From Desulfobacteraceae bacterium (GTDB lineage Bacteria > Desulfobacterota > Desulfobacteria > Desulfobacterales > JAABTS01): a stretch of 64,000 nt of DNA. The stretch is from the NCBI GenBank assembly GCA_011389735.1, contig JAABTS010000004.1, positions 1-64,000 on the forward strand, in the 5' to 3' direction. Shown piece by piece: positions 8,068 through 17,353 of the stretch (its first letter is position 1; each line of letters begins with the position of its first letter). Under the pieces are notes generated by a model. The model was not told the DNA's origin and did no database searches. It saw only the letters and a list, made by a program, of their open reading frames with translations. The position numbers and the translations under genes were made by a program.

Positions 8068-9336
8068 ATGTACGATTTTTTGCTGACGCCGGAAGAAAGG
8101 GAATTGAAGAAAGAAGTGCGGAAATACGTTCGTGAGGAGATCACTGGCGATTTTCTGAGAAAGATGGATAAAAACGAAATCATCTATCCGAATGAATTTG
8201 TTCAACGGCTTGCCGAATTGGGGTTGCGTGGAATACGGTTTCCCAAAAAATACGGCGGCCGGGAAATGAGCTGGGTCGCCGATGTGGCCGCCACCGAAGA
8301 AATCGGGTGTTTGGGGATGGCCTTGGGATGCGCGTTCGTGATGCCGTCCATTGTCGGAGAAGCATTGAACATGTTCGGAACCGAAGAACAAAAAGAAAAA
8401 TATCTTGCGCCATACATCAAGGGCGAATTGATCGCCGCCGAAGCGCTGACCGAACCCCGCGGCGGTTCTGATTTTTTCGGGGCCATGACCAGAGCGGAAC
8501 TCAAAGGCGACCACTTTGTGCTGAACGGTATGAAACGGTTTGTGGTGGGAGCTGAAGGGGCTGATTTTTTTCTGGTGTATTGCAGAACCAATTTGGATCC
8601 CGATGCGCACAAATACCAGCGGCTGAGTCTGCTGGTGGTGGAACGGGGTCCCGGCGTGGAAACGGAATATCTGTATGGTCTCATGGGCTGCCGGGGGGGC
8701 GGCACTGGACGGCTGGTGTTTCGGAATGTGAAAGTTCCCAGGGAAAATCTGATCGGCGAACTACACGGAGGCGCTCTGTGTTTTCATCAGATGATGATCC
8801 CCGAGCGGCTTACATCGGCGGCCGGATGCCTCGGCGTATGGGGGGCTCTCGATCTGGCGGTTCGGTATTCCAACCAGAGACGAACATTCGGCAAGGAGAT
8901 TCGCAATTACCAGGGAGTGAGTTTCAATGTGGCCGATTCCATCACCCAGCTTGACGCAGCCCGGTCGATCACCTACATGGCGGCCCGGGCCGTGGATGAA
9001 AACTATTCCAATGTCCGAAGAATCGTCAGCGAGGCCAAACGGTTCGCCACGGAATCCGCATGGGAGGTAGTGAATAACGCCATGCAGATTATGGGAGGCA
9101 TCGGCTATACGGATGTGTATCCTATAGAACGTTCTCTCCGGGACACCCGGCTGGGCATGATCTGGACGGGCACCAGCGAAATCATGAATCTCATGATTCA
9201 ACACGAGTATTATAACGAAGTTCTCAGTCCGGCTTACGACCGCCGGAAAATGGAGGAGGACGCCATGAATCCGGATGAAAGCGAACGGTGCTACTCCGAT
9301 GAAGACATGGAGAGGGTTTTTGGAGGCGAGCTGTAG
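8068..9336 (+). CDS. Acyl-CoA dehydrogenase
   Basis: This FAD enzyme introduces an alpha,beta double bond into an acyl-CoA and passes electrons to ETF. The 422-residue protein has the usual order: N-terminal helical domain (1-120), beta domain with AEALTEPRGGSDFFGA near 125, and C-terminal helices with NQRRTFGKEI, QIMGGIGYTDVYPIERSLRD and GTSEI. At the usual catalytic-Glu position before GTSEI the sequence is WTGTSEI, with Thr instead of Glu. A Glu in PERLTSAAG near residue 248 fits the alternative catalytic position used by isovaleryl- and long-chain enzymes. A charged 35-residue C-terminal tail is extra. AAGGAGG precedes the ATG. No ETF gene is adjacent. Confidence 0.92.
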   Translation: MYDFLLTPEERELKKEVRKYVREEITGDFLRKMDKNEIIYPNEFVQRLAELGLRGIRFPKKYGGREMSWVADVAATEEIGCLGMALGCAFVMPSIVGEALNMFGTEEQKEKYLAPYIKGELIAAEALTEPRGGSDFFGAMTRAELKGDHFVLNGMKRFVVGAEGADFFLVYCRTNLDPDAHKYQRLSLLVVERGPGVETEYLYGLMGCRGGGTGRLVFRNVKVPRENLIGELHGGALCFHQMMIPERLTSAAGCLGVWGALDLAVRYSNQRRTFGKEIRNYQGVSFNVADSITQLDAARSITYMAARAVDENYSNVRRIVSEAKRFATESAWEVVNNAMQIMGGIGYTDVYPIERSLRDTRLGMIWTGTSEIMNLMIQHEYYNEVLSPAYDRRKMEEDAMNPDESERCYSDEDMERVFGGEL

Positions 9337-9343
9337 GAAGACC

Positions 9344-9822
9344 GCTTTTCATAAATTAATTTCACAAAGCGGCCGGCCCGGGATCATTCTATAGCTTTTC
9401 AGATAATTAATTTCACTGCGTTGTCGGCGCGGGGATATACGAATTTTATTATGTTGAATGTTGGGGCTTGGTTCTAATTTCGGCCATAATTTCTCGGGTT
9501 GCTCCGGAGCGCCAAAGCCGGAGACTGCGCTTCGTAAGTCGCGGGTTACAAACCCGCTCAGAGCAAGAGACCCGCTCAGAGGGGGTTTGCAACCCCCGGC
9601 TTACCCTGGCGCTCTGGCCGATCTTAGAATCAAGCCCGAATGTTGAATGTGAATTTCCCCCATTTAGCATTTAACATTTAGCATTCAACATAAATAATTT
9701 AGCATTGAACACAAAATTCAACAATTTCGGGCCTGCCGCCTTATGAAATTTAATTCCTGAAAAACTATATTCTTGTATCCCGGGCCGGCGACACGCTGAA
9801 ATTAAATTATCTGAAAGGCCGG
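9344..9822. repeat. Nested RepA-in-RepA-with-RepC composite
   Basis: An outer reverse RepA (right end 9344-9388, left end 9771-9822) contains a forward RepA (TATAG at about 9391 to CTATA at about 9770). That inner copy contains TTGAATG heptamers, a full RepC element (9464-9637) and AACATTTAGCATT tracts. At least three insertion or expansion events are stacked. No gene is present in the whole gap. Confidence 0.75.
9464..9637. mobile_element. RepC MITE-like element, duplication GAATGTTG
   Basis: A 174-bp copy close in sequence to 4271-4445. Ends are GGGCTTGGTTCTAAT and CTTAGAATCAAGCCC. The 8-bp duplication GAATGTTG is at 9456-9463 and 9638-9645, so it inserted into a TTGAATG heptamer array. 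Confidence 0.87.
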
Positions 9823-9836
9823 AGGTTTCTCGAAAT

Positions 9837-10127
9837 TCAAATTTGAGATAGCCGGTCCGCAATTCTGATAGCGAAAACCTTTACCGGTTCGGGTCCGAAA
9901 TGAGGATGCGTTATGGTTTTGACGGTATAACCGGCCCAGGGTTTGATCAAGGTTTTAGACATGTCTCCTGTGGACGGATATCCGCATAAGAGGTGGATTT
10001 CATCGTACTCCCGGCTCAACCGTTTTTCCCAATACGGCTTTACCAAACGGTATTCTTCGGTTTTTTCACCGTTCCGGATTTGATCGAAATATTCTTTTTT
10101 CAAGTTGAGCCGGAGTATCCTTTTCAT
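9837..10127 (-). CDS. ASCH-domain (PUA-like) protein
   Basis: The 96-residue product resembles ASCH proteins, a PUA-related beta-barrel family thought to bind RNA. Family-like features are the opening LRLNLKKEYFDQIRNGEKTE, an E-Y-R segment, and YDEIHLLCGYP in the middle. An upstream in-frame ATG (10154) would add nine residues; ATG 10127 puts the first beta strand at the N-terminus, as is usual. No strong ribosome-binding site is visible for either. It could act in RNA modification or translation control; no partner is adjacent. Confidence 0.7.
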   Translation of the reverse strand: MKRILRLNLKKEYFDQIRNGEKTEEYRLVKPYWEKRLSREYDEIHLLCGYPSTGDMSKTLIKPWAGYTVKTITHPHFGPEPVKVFAIRIADRLSQI

Positions 10128-10190
10128 ATGATTTTCTGATTTTCGCGTTATCATTTTTCAGCAATTCGGATTTCTTGATCTCTAACTACA

Positions 10191-10236
10191 GGTTTTCAGA
10201 TATTACATTTCAGAAGGCTCGAGGGAGGAGATAATA
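10191..10236 (-). repeat. RepA-b half element
   Basis: GGTTTTCAGATATTACATTTCAG, given here in two parts (GGTTTTCAGATATTAC, ATTTCAG), then GAGGGAGGAGATAATA. This is the reverse complement of the RepA-b interior and right end seen at 3449-3542 and 57348-57449. It abuts a RepD element. Confidence 0.6.
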
Positions 10237-10365
10237 GGCATCTTTCATAAATGCTGATAAATAGTTTACACTTCCCAAATAGGTATGGGTATCGAATTAT
10301 TACGATCCCGATCCCGATCCCGATCCCGATTTTGATGAAACTGTAAACAAGAAATGAAGGATGCC
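10237..10365. repeat. RepD element
   Basis: Ends are GGCATCTTTCAT and ATGAAGGATGCC. The arms contain AGTTTACACTTCCCAAAT and GATGAAACTGTAAACAAG, with GATCCC repeats near 10308-10336. An ATG inside its right end (10354) opens in frame with the downstream gene but is not a likely start. Confidence 0.78.
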
Positions 10366-10419
10366 GGAAGACTATATAAATACGGATTTTATAGTCCAGG
10401 GGCAAAGAGGTTATATAAA

Positions 10420-10971
10420 ATGGAAGGCCACCACCTGATATTGGGGGAACTCACCGATTTTCTAACCGGAAAAACCCTGATCGACACTCATGACGAACGT
10501 TTGCGGCAGGAGATATCCCGTTTGCTGGTTGAAGCCAAAGGATACGGCAAACATGAGATTCAAAGCGCCTGCGAACTCGTTGTTCGTGCGGGAGGCAAAC
10601 GGGCCGTCACGCCTGTTGCATTTATTATCGAAATCGAGGAAAAGGTCCGAATGATCATCAAGTACGGGCCGGGATCGCTTGTTACGCGCAGGCGGCCTTC
10701 ACTGGCGGCGTCCCGGCTGTTCAAGCGATATCAAATTCCGGTCGTGGTTGTGACCAACGGGGTGGACGCCGAGATTTTGGACGGTGAAAACGGAGCCTTG
10801 CTGTTCGAAGGATTGGACAATATTCCGGCCAGGGAAAAGCTGATAGAAATGACGGCCGCCGCATCATATGAAACCATCGATGAAAAAAGGGCTGAAAAAG
10901 AATCCGGAATTGTATTCGCTTATGAAATCGACGGCGCCTGTCCCTGCGATGACACTGTTTGCAGGTTATAA
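10420..10971 (+). CDS. Type I restriction enzyme R N-terminal-like domain protein (HSDR_N_2 type)
   Basis: The 183-residue protein consists only of a domain like the N-terminal PD-(D/E)XK region of HsdR. Helix RQEISRLLVEAKGYGKHEI leads to a conserved stretch with RAGGKRAVTPVAFIIEIEEK and MIIKYGPGSLVTRRRPSLAASR, then IPVVVVTNGVDAEILDGENG. A catalytic lysine pattern is only suggested by I-I-E-I-E-E-K. It lacks a helicase, and no hsdS or hsdM is near, so a stand-alone role is likely. The start at 10420 has AAGAGG upstream; an ATG at 10354 lies within a RepD repeat. The C-terminus is Cys-rich (CPCDDTVC), possibly metal binding. Confidence 0.75.
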   Translation: MEGHHLILGELTDFLTGKTLIDTHDERLRQEISRLLVEAKGYGKHEIQSACELVVRAGGKRAVTPVAFIIEIEEKVRMIIKYGPGSLVTRRRPSLAASRLFKRYQIPVVVVTNGVDAEILDGENGALLFEGLDNIPAREKLIEMTAAASYETIDEKRAEKESGIVFAYEIDGACPCDDTVCRL

Positions 10972-11034
10972 ACGGCCATTCACAAAGCCCCTGGGATAGA
11001 GCGCCTGATTAAAATGAAACGGTATTGAGACGAA

Positions 11035-11547
11035 ATGAGCATGACCGATCACGATCATCATATGTCCCAGGCACTTGAACTTGCTGAAAAAGCGCTGGCG
11101 GTCGGCGAATTTCCGGTCGGATGCGTGATTGTCCAAAAAAACGAAATCATCGCGACAGGGGTTCGAACCGGAACCGCCGGCAAACAAGTCAACGAGATCG
11201 ACCACGCGGAAATCCTGGCGCTGAAAAATCTTTCCCAAACACAACAAAGCCTTGGGAAACATAAAATCACCTTGTATTCCACAATGGAACCGTGCTTGAT
11301 GTGTTACGGCGCCATTCTTCTTAGCAGTGTCGATGTAATTGTATATGCTTACGAAGATGCTATGGGCGGTGGAACTTCCTGTCCGCTGACCCTTTTACCG
11401 CCGCTTTACCGGAATCGTTCCATTGAAATTATTCCCGGAGTGATGAGAGACCGGAGCCTTCGACTCATGAAACAATTCTTCGGCGACCCGGAAAACGAGT
11501 ATTGGAAAAGCAGCTTTCTCGCCGAATACACGTTAAGCCGGGAGTGA
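11035..11547 (+). CDS. Nucleoside/tRNA deaminase of the CDA superfamily
   Basis: The 170-residue protein is a zinc deaminase. The HAEILAL motif near residue 59 supplies the zinc ligand and catalytic Glu, and EPCLMCYGAILLS near 83 supplies the two cysteines. The opening (SQALELAEKALAVGEFPVGCVIV) matches the TadA/guanine-deaminase subgroup. It could be the tRNA adenosine deaminase or a nucleoside deaminase; the C-terminal half (PGVMRDRSLRLMKQFF) resembles TadA-like proteins but is divergent. ATG codons at 11035 and 11041 are both plausible. It follows the HSDR_N-type gene by 63 bases in the same direction and may be co-transcribed. Confidence 0.85.
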   Translation: MSMTDHDHHMSQALELAEKALAVGEFPVGCVIVQKNEIIATGVRTGTAGKQVNEIDHAEILALKNLSQTQQSLGKHKITLYSTMEPCLMCYGAILLSSVDVIVYAYEDAMGGGTSCPLTLLPPLYRNRSIEIIPGVMRDRSLRLMKQFFGDPENEYWKSSFLAEYTLSRE

Positions 11548-11841
11548 AACGTAATCGATTCCAAAACCAAAAAAACTCTATTCACAAAATAAATCGCTAA
11601 AAGGGTTGCATCGTATAAGTCGATCAGGTTAAACAATGCCGACGCTTGTTTTTTCATGCGGCGTCCTGTTTTGGCTGTAAATATCATAAACTATTGAATT
11701 TCAAATCAACCAATGCTCTGAGCGGTTTTGTAAACCACGTGTCTCTCTCGCGGACAACGGGGGTTGCAAATCCTCTGGGGAGCGAGAGAAATTTTAAAAC
11801 AATTTGCCATGCTTGGCATTGATTGAACAAAAGAGGGGAAC
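11548..11841. other. Intergenic region with degenerate RepB
   Basis: At about 11712-11790 the sequence GCTCTGAGCGG, then CTCTCGCGGACAACGGGG and GTTGCAAATCC, is a decayed RepB lacking clear ends. The rest is AT-rich and holds no gene. AGAGGGG at the end is the ribosome-binding site of the radical SAM gene. Confidence 0.5.
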
Positions 11842-12711
11842 ATGCATTACGAAGGAAACATTATCAGGCCGCCCAGCGAAGCGAACAGCATTCTGCTTCA
11901 GGCGACCGTCGGCTGTTCGCATAATAAATGCACGTTTTGCGGCGCTTATAAAGGCGAGCGGTTCAAGATTAAAAAAGACGATATCATTATGGCGGATATT
12001 GAATACGCCGCGGCTCATTTCCAGCGGATGCGCCGTTTATTCATCTGCGACGGGGACGCGCTGATCATTCCCCAGGCCAGATTGTTGAATATTTTAAAGG
12101 CGATCGAGGAGCGCCTGCCCTGGGTGACTCGTGTCGGCGTTTACGCCAACACCAAAGGAATCAAAATGAAAACGCCCGAAGAGCTGGCGGAACTTCGTGA
12201 ACACGGGCTAAAAATCGCATACATGGGGCTTGAAACCGGCGACGATGAAACTCTGGCCGCCATAAAAAAAGGCGCCGACAAGGCTAAAATGATTGAAATG
12301 GGCCGGAAGATGAAAGCGGCGGGGATCAAACTATCGATCACCGTTCTTTTGGGGATTGCGGGCCGGTCGAGATCCAAAATCCACGCCGTGGAAACGGGAA
12401 GAACGCTGACGGAAATCGATCCCGATTACGTAGGCGCCTTGAGCGTGATGCTCATCCCGGGAACTCCGCTTCACGACGATTACCAAACCGGAAATTTCAC
12501 CTTGATCGAACCGGATGAAATGCTCCGGGAACTTAGAATCATGATCGAACGGACGGATTTGACAGGCGGGCTTTTTCATGCGAACCACGCCTCAAATTAC
12601 CTGCCTATCAGAGCGAGGATGCCGAAAGACAAGCAAGCGACTCTGGATTTGATCGACAGCGCCCTGTCGGGGGAAATCGGTTTGAAACCTGAATGGATGA
12701 GAGCTTTGTAG
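11842..12711 (+). CDS. Radical SAM protein
   Basis: The 289-residue protein has CSHNKCTFC near residue 25, a C-x4-C-x2-C variant of the [4Fe-4S] site used for SAM cleavage. ICDGDALIIP is the equivalent of the GGEP region, GLETGDDETLAAIKKGA follows, and TVLLGIAG matches the later TIM-barrel strands, as in the Elp3/coproporphyrinogen-oxidase-like part of the superfamily. There is no B12-binding or SPASM domain. The substrate is unknown. AGAGGGG precedes the ATG. The stop is followed at once by a RepA end. It stands alone. Confidence 0.85.
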   Translation: MHYEGNIIRPPSEANSILLQATVGCSHNKCTFCGAYKGERFKIKKDDIIMADIEYAAAHFQRMRRLFICDGDALIIPQARLLNILKAIEERLPWVTRVGVYANTKGIKMKTPEELAELREHGLKIAYMGLETGDDETLAAIKKGADKAKMIEMGRKMKAAGIKLSITVLLGIAGRSRSKIHAVETGRTLTEIDPDYVGALSVMLIPGTPLHDDYQTGNFTLIEPDEMLRELRIMIERTDLTGGLFHANHASNYLPIRARMPKDKQATLDLIDSALSGEIGLKPEWMRAL

Positions 12712-12712
12712 T

Positions 12713-12922
12713 TTTTTAGAAATCTAATTTCACAAGGCGGCGGGCCCGGGATTGTTGCATTTTGTGTTGAATGATGAATTATTTATGTTGAATGCTAAAT
12801 GTTAAATGCTAAATGAGGGGCGCTCACATTCAACATTCAACATTCAACATTCAACATAATATAATTCTTATATCCCCGGGCCGACAAAGCAGTGAAATTA
12901 ATTATCTGAAAAGCTATATCAA
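12713..12922 (-). repeat. RepA element with heptamer expansion
   Basis: Right end AAATCTAATTTCACAAGGCG at the start; left end GCAGTGAAATTAATTATCTG then AAAAGCTATA at the end. The centre holds AAATGTTAAATGCT tracts and four CATTCAA heptamers in a row. Confidence 0.75.
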
Positions 12923-12961
12923 CTTGAATACGGAAATATTATGGAAGGAGAGATTGGAAAG

Positions 12962-14980
12962 ATGACGGAAACAAATTGTCTGTACGCGGAACGTGATGTC
13001 CGTTGCGTCAACCTGATTCGGACGTTGTCCATAGACGCCATTCAGAAGGCTAATTCAGGGCATCCGGGAGCGCCGATGGGGCTGGCGCCCGCAGCTTACG
13101 TACTATGGACCCGGATCATGAATCATAATCCGGAAAATCCGGAATGGGTCAACCGGGACCGGTTTGTGTTGTCCGGAGGCCATGCGTCCATGTTGCTTTA
13201 CAGCATGTTATATCTGACGGGATATGATTTGAATCTGGAAGATCTCCGGAATTTCAGGCAATTGGGAAGTAAAACACCGGGCCATCCGGAATACGACGCG
13301 ACGCCTGGGGTTGAAACCACCACCGGCCCTCTTGGACAGGGGATCGCCAACGCGGTAGGTTTTGCAATCGCCGAACGTTATATGAGTACTCTGTATAACC
13401 GGGACGGCCGTGAAATTATCGATCATTACACATATGTCATGTGCGGGGACGGCGACATGATGGAGGGAGTGTCATCGGAAGCCGTTTCGCTTGCGGGACA
13501 TCTCGGCCTGGGAAAACTGATCTGCATCTATGACGACAATGAAATATCCATCGAAGGCAAAACCGAAATCACTTTTACCGAAAACGTCAAGGCTCGGTTC
13601 GAAGCCTGCGGATGGGGAACTATCGAAGTTCCGGACGGCAACGACCTGGAAGTGATTCACAAGGCGCTGGCGGAGGCCGGGCGTGACAAAAACCGGCCCA
13701 CGCTTGTGCTTTTGAAAACTCAGATCGCCTATGGCAGCCCCAATAAGCAGGGTTCGGAAAAAGCCCACGGTTCCCCGCTCGGAGAAGAAGAAGTGCGGCT
13801 CACCAAGAAAAATCTGGGGTTTCCCGAAGACCGTCAATTCTACGTCCCTGACGAATTGCTGGCCGTTTTCAGGGAATGCGTCGGCAAAGGAGCCGCCGCT
13901 GAAACTGAATGGCGAAAAACATTCGATGAACTTCAAAAATTGTACCCGAATCTCATCAAACGATTCCAAAAAGCCTTGAAAAGAGAACTTCCGGACGATT
14001 GGGCGTCGGATTTACCGGTGTTCGAGCCGGGGGATGCTGTCGCCACAAGATCCGCATCGGGTAAGGCGATAAACGCGGTTGCGGAAAAGATTCCTTTTTT
14101 GATCGGCGGATCGTCGGATCTGGCCCCTTCCAACAACACGCTGGTCGCGTCTTCTCACGATTTTCAGAAAAACGCCTGGGACGGCGGAAATATTCGTTTC
14201 GGCGTCCGGGAACATGCGATGGGCGGTGTCCTGAACGGCATGGCGCTGTACAAAGGGTTGATTCCATACGGAGGCACATTCCTGGTGTTTTCCGATTATA
14301 TGCGGCCGGCGATCCGGCTGGCGGCGCTCATGGAACTGCCTGTGATTTATGTGTTCACTCACGACAGCATCGCCGTCGGAGAGGACGGCCCCACCCATCA
14401 GCCGGTGGAACATACGGCGGCGTTGAGATCGATTCCGGGGCTGACCGTAATTCGACCGGCCGACGCATCTGAAACAATCACGGCCTGGGAATATGCGGTG
14501 GAAAACACCCACGGCCCCACGGCTCTGATATTGAGCCGGCAAAAACTCCCGGTGCTGGACCGAACCCGTTACGGTTCCGCCGATTTACTCAAAAAAGGCG
14601 GATATGTTTTGGAAAACGCTGAAAAAAAGCCGGACATCATCCTGATCGCCACGGGATCGGAAGTCCATATCGCGCTTGAAGCGGCGGAGGCGTTGAAACA
14701 GAAGGCAATCGAGGTTCGAACCGTGAACATGCCCTCTTGGGAACTGTTCGAAAAATCACCCAAAGATTATCAAGACTCCGTTCTTCCGCCTGACGTGAAG
14801 CACCGAATCGCAGTGGAGGCGGGCGTCGGCATGGGATGGGAACGGTATACGGGGGACTCCGAATCCGTTATCTGCATGAATTCCTTTGGGGCGTCGGGCC
14901 CCGGCGGGGAAGTTATGAAAAAATTCGGATTCACCGCCGGCGCTATCGTCGAAAAAGCCCTTGAAATCATGGAGAAATAA
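12962..14980 (+). CDS. tkt: Transketolase
   Basis: Transketolase moves two-carbon units between sugar phosphates in the pentose phosphate pathway, using thiamine diphosphate, the product of ThiL. The 672-residue protein is full length. Motifs include SGHPGAPMGLAPAAYVLW near residue 29, the ThDP/Mg site MCGDGDMMEGVSSEA near 160 with NDNEIS-like DDNEISIEG, and the pyrimidine-domain VREHAMGGVLNGMALY and THDSIAVGEDGPTHQPVEH. ATG 12962 has AAGGAG upstream; ATG 12941 lies before that site and would add seven residues. No transaldolase or other pentose gene is adjacent. Confidence 0.96.
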   Translation: MTETNCLYAERDVRCVNLIRTLSIDAIQKANSGHPGAPMGLAPAAYVLWTRIMNHNPENPEWVNRDRFVLSGGHASMLLYSMLYLTGYDLNLEDLRNFRQLGSKTPGHPEYDATPGVETTTGPLGQGIANAVGFAIAERYMSTLYNRDGREIIDHYTYVMCGDGDMMEGVSSEAVSLAGHLGLGKLICIYDDNEISIEGKTEITFTENVKARFEACGWGTIEVPDGNDLEVIHKALAEAGRDKNRPTLVLLKTQIAYGSPNKQGSEKAHGSPLGEEEVRLTKKNLGFPEDRQFYVPDELLAVFRECVGKGAAAETEWRKTFDELQKLYPNLIKRFQKALKRELPDDWASDLPVFEPGDAVATRSASGKAINAVAEKIPFLIGGSSDLAPSNNTLVASSHDFQKNAWDGGNIRFGVREHAMGGVLNGMALYKGLIPYGGTFLVFSDYMRPAIRLAALMELPVIYVFTHDSIAVGEDGPTHQPVEHTAALRSIPGLTVIRPADASETITAWEYAVENTHGPTALILSRQKLPVLDRTRYGSADLLKKGGYVLENAEKKPDIILIATGSEVHIALEAAEALKQKAIEVRTVNMPSWELFEKSPKDYQDSVLPPDVKHRIAVEAGVGMGWERYTGDSESVICMNSFGASGPGGEVMKKFGFTAGAIVEKALEIMEK

Positions 14981-15026
14981 TACTGCAAATGTTGAAACCA
15001 CTGTTCTGAGCGGGTTTGCTCACCAC

Positions 15027-15183
15027 AAGGTTAAAGGTTACAGGGTGCAGGCTTTTTCATAATTATGGTTCTAACCTGCCCCCCTTATCGGGATCGGGAT
15101 CGGGATCGAAATTGAATCCTTCGATAACGATCCCGATCCCGATCCCGATCCAAATGAACCTGCCCCCTGCCCCCTTTAACCTT
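15027..15183. repeat. Inverted-repeat composite with GGGATC tracts
   Basis: AAGGTTAAAGG at 15027-15037 is the exact reverse complement of CCTTTAACCTT at 15173-15183. The interior has GGTTACAGGGTGCAG, GGGATC repeats (about 15087-15107), and the mirrored GATCCC repeats (about 15129-15151). A GGGTGCAGGCTTTTTCATAA block also occurs near 46062. No gene is present in 14981-15222. Confidence 0.6.
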
Positions 15184-15222
15184 GGGAGCGGTTGAACGGC
15201 GCCGACATTCAACATAATAACT

Positions 15223-17313
15223 TTACGCCTTGCGGATTTTCACGCTCGGAAACTGATCCACGTTGGTATGGGGCAGAAAAAGCGCCGACGTGAATTCGTC
15301 CATGAATTGATTGTTGTTGCTGAAATCGATATAGGTCATGCCGTTCGAGATCTGTATGGCTTCTTTTCGGTATTCTTCGGAAAGCAGGGCCATGTATGCG
15401 CCGGCGACTGAGCTGTTGCCCAGGTACTGAAATTTATTCCGGTCGATATCCGGCAGCAGGCCGATGGCGACCGCCCGGTCGATATTGAGATACCGGCCGA
15501 ATCCGCCGGTGATGACAATTTTTTCAACCATTGAGAAATCCAGGCCCGCCTGGTTGAGAAGCACGGTGAACCCTGCATAAACCGCCCCTTTGCTTCTAAT
15601 GATATTGTCAATATCGGATTCGGTAAAAACAATATCCGCATCCATTGCGGTCTTGTCTGCAAATTCCAGAATATACGCGGTTTCATCGTTCTCTCGTTTT
15701 ATTCTAGGATGGCTTGAATCCACGGCGTATTTACCTTGCTGATCAATGATTCCGGCGAGCATCATTTCGGCGATCAGATCGATCATGCCGGAACCACAGA
15801 CACCGCGCGGCAAAACGTTTCCCACGGTCGAATAATTTGGATTCAGCGTTTCGTGATCGATTTTAACCATCTCGACAGCGCCTTCTTCCGCACGCATTCC
15901 CCATCGCACGCCGCCGCCCTCGAAGGCCGGCCCGGCTGAACAGGAGGCCGTCATGAGCCAGTCTTTGTTTCCCAGAACGATTTCGCCGTTCGTCCCCACA
16001 TCGATGAACAGTGTCAACGGTTCTTCACGATGAAATCCCGCGTAAATCATGCCGGACACGATATCACCGCCCACATAGCCCGCCGGCCCGGGCATGACAA
16101 ACACAGCCGCAGCGGGGTTGATTTTGAGTCCCACCTCGTCGCCTCGGAGGATCGGAAATTGTGAAACCGTGGGTATGTAAGGTTCGCGGCGGATATAACG
16201 GGGTTCGATTTTCAGCAATAGATGCAGCATGGTGGTGTTCCCGGAAAGCGCCGCATTTCTGATCCGGCGGTAATCGGCTCCGGCTGCGTCCAGCGTTTCA
16301 TTGATAAGGCCGTTGATTGTCGCCAGCACCATATTGCCCAGTTTTTTAACGCCGTCCTTCTCGGCGCATACGATTCGGTTGATCACGTCGTCGCCGCAGG
16401 CCGCCTGACGGTTGTGGCCGGCTCCGGCGGCCAGCACCGTCCCGTCCTCCATATCCGTCAGATAAACCACCACAGACGTGGTTCCGATATCAACAGCGAT
16501 CCCCAGCGGTTTGGTTCTCTTGTTTTTCGGCTCAACATGCAAAACTTCATGAGAACATTTTTTTTTCATCACATAGGCGGTGACATTCCAGTCGTCGTCT
16601 CTCATGACATTGGCCAGATCCCTCATGACTCCCAGCCCCATGCTAAGCCGGTCAACATCGCAGCCCTCTGTTTTTTTCAGTTCCCGTATCAGACGATCCA
16701 GGTCGCTTACCGAATCTTCCATCGTGGGCGGCGTCAATTCAAGAGGGATTTCCAGCAGCATGGGCGTGATTTCAGGTACGAGTCCTTTGAGCCGGTCGGT
16801 TACGTCTTTACCCATGCCTGCGATTTTGAGCTTTTTTTCCAGGGTTTCTTCGGGTATTTTCACTCTTACATCGCCATGAACAGTACTCCGGCAAGCCAGT
16901 ACATAATTTTTCCCTTTTTCCCGTTCATCGAGCAGAGACGTGGGTGTTGTTTTTATATCTCCGGATTCGAGTATCAGTTTGCATTTGCCGCACGAGCCTT
17001 TTCCGTTGCAAGACGCATTCAAGGCTACATCCGCAGCCTGGGCCGCTTGCAGGAGAGTGTCGCCTTCATTTACGACCGCCTCCTTGTTGTCCGGCATAAA
17101 TACGACTTTATGGGTTTTGAGCGCCGCCTCCTCTTCACGCCGCCGCTCCTCTCTTTTTTTCTCCTTGTGCATAAACCATATGGGACAGGCCGACCGAAAT
17201 TTGCAGTAAATTTCAGGATCACGGCAATGAGCGCATTCGTCGCACATATAAACGTTATGTTTCATGCAAATATTGCTGGTTTCACGATCCGGATGATTGA
17301 CGCATTTTCCCAT
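15223..17313 (-). CDS. Corrinoid-activation-type protein: zinc-binding N-terminus, 2Fe-2S ferredoxin, DUF4445/ASKHA
   Basis: Proteins of this type (RACE/RamA-like reductive activators) use ATP and an iron-sulfur cluster to return Co(II) corrinoid proteins to active Co(I). The 696-residue product has three parts. Residues 1-45 have a B-box-like Cys/His cluster (CVNHPDRETSNIC, CDECAHC). Residues about 69-160 are a plant-type ferredoxin with CNGKGSCGKC (C-x5-C-x2-C) and a fourth Cys in LACRS. Residues about 265 to the end are the ASKHA part, with AVDIGTTSVVVYL, GNTTMLHL, FIDVGTNGEIVLG and ITGGFGRYLN. It is last in the DUF1638 operon. No corrinoid protein or methyltransferase is in the window, so targets lie elsewhere. 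Confidence 0.88.
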   Translation of the reverse strand: MGKCVNHPDRETSNICMKHNVYMCDECAHCRDPEIYCKFRSACPIWFMHKEKKREERRREEEAALKTHKVVFMPDNKEAVVNEGDTLLQAAQAADVALNASCNGKGSCGKCKLILESGDIKTTPTSLLDEREKGKNYVLACRSTVHGDVRVKIPEETLEKKLKIAGMGKDVTDRLKGLVPEITPMLLEIPLELTPPTMEDSVSDLDRLIRELKKTEGCDVDRLSMGLGVMRDLANVMRDDDWNVTAYVMKKKCSHEVLHVEPKNKRTKPLGIAVDIGTTSVVVYLTDMEDGTVLAAGAGHNRQAACGDDVINRIVCAEKDGVKKLGNMVLATINGLINETLDAAGADYRRIRNAALSGNTTMLHLLLKIEPRYIRREPYIPTVSQFPILRGDEVGLKINPAAAVFVMPGPAGYVGGDIVSGMIYAGFHREEPLTLFIDVGTNGEIVLGNKDWLMTASCSAGPAFEGGGVRWGMRAEEGAVEMVKIDHETLNPNYSTVGNVLPRGVCGSGMIDLIAEMMLAGIIDQQGKYAVDSSHPRIKRENDETAYILEFADKTAMDADIVFTESDIDNIIRSKGAVYAGFTVLLNQAGLDFSMVEKIVITGGFGRYLNIDRAVAIGLLPDIDRNKFQYLGNSSVAGAYMALLSEEYRKEAIQISNGMTYIDFSNNNQFMDEFTSALFLPHTNVDQFPSVKIRKA

Positions 17314-17353
17314 TTTTATTTAACTCCCGTCATGAATTTTCAGAGATTTCAGT

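Noticed and set aside
10354-10419. Upstream in-frame ATG for the HSDR_N-type gene
   Set aside because: The ATG is part of the RepD right end and the added residues are repeat-derived. ATG 10420 has a better ribosome-binding site.
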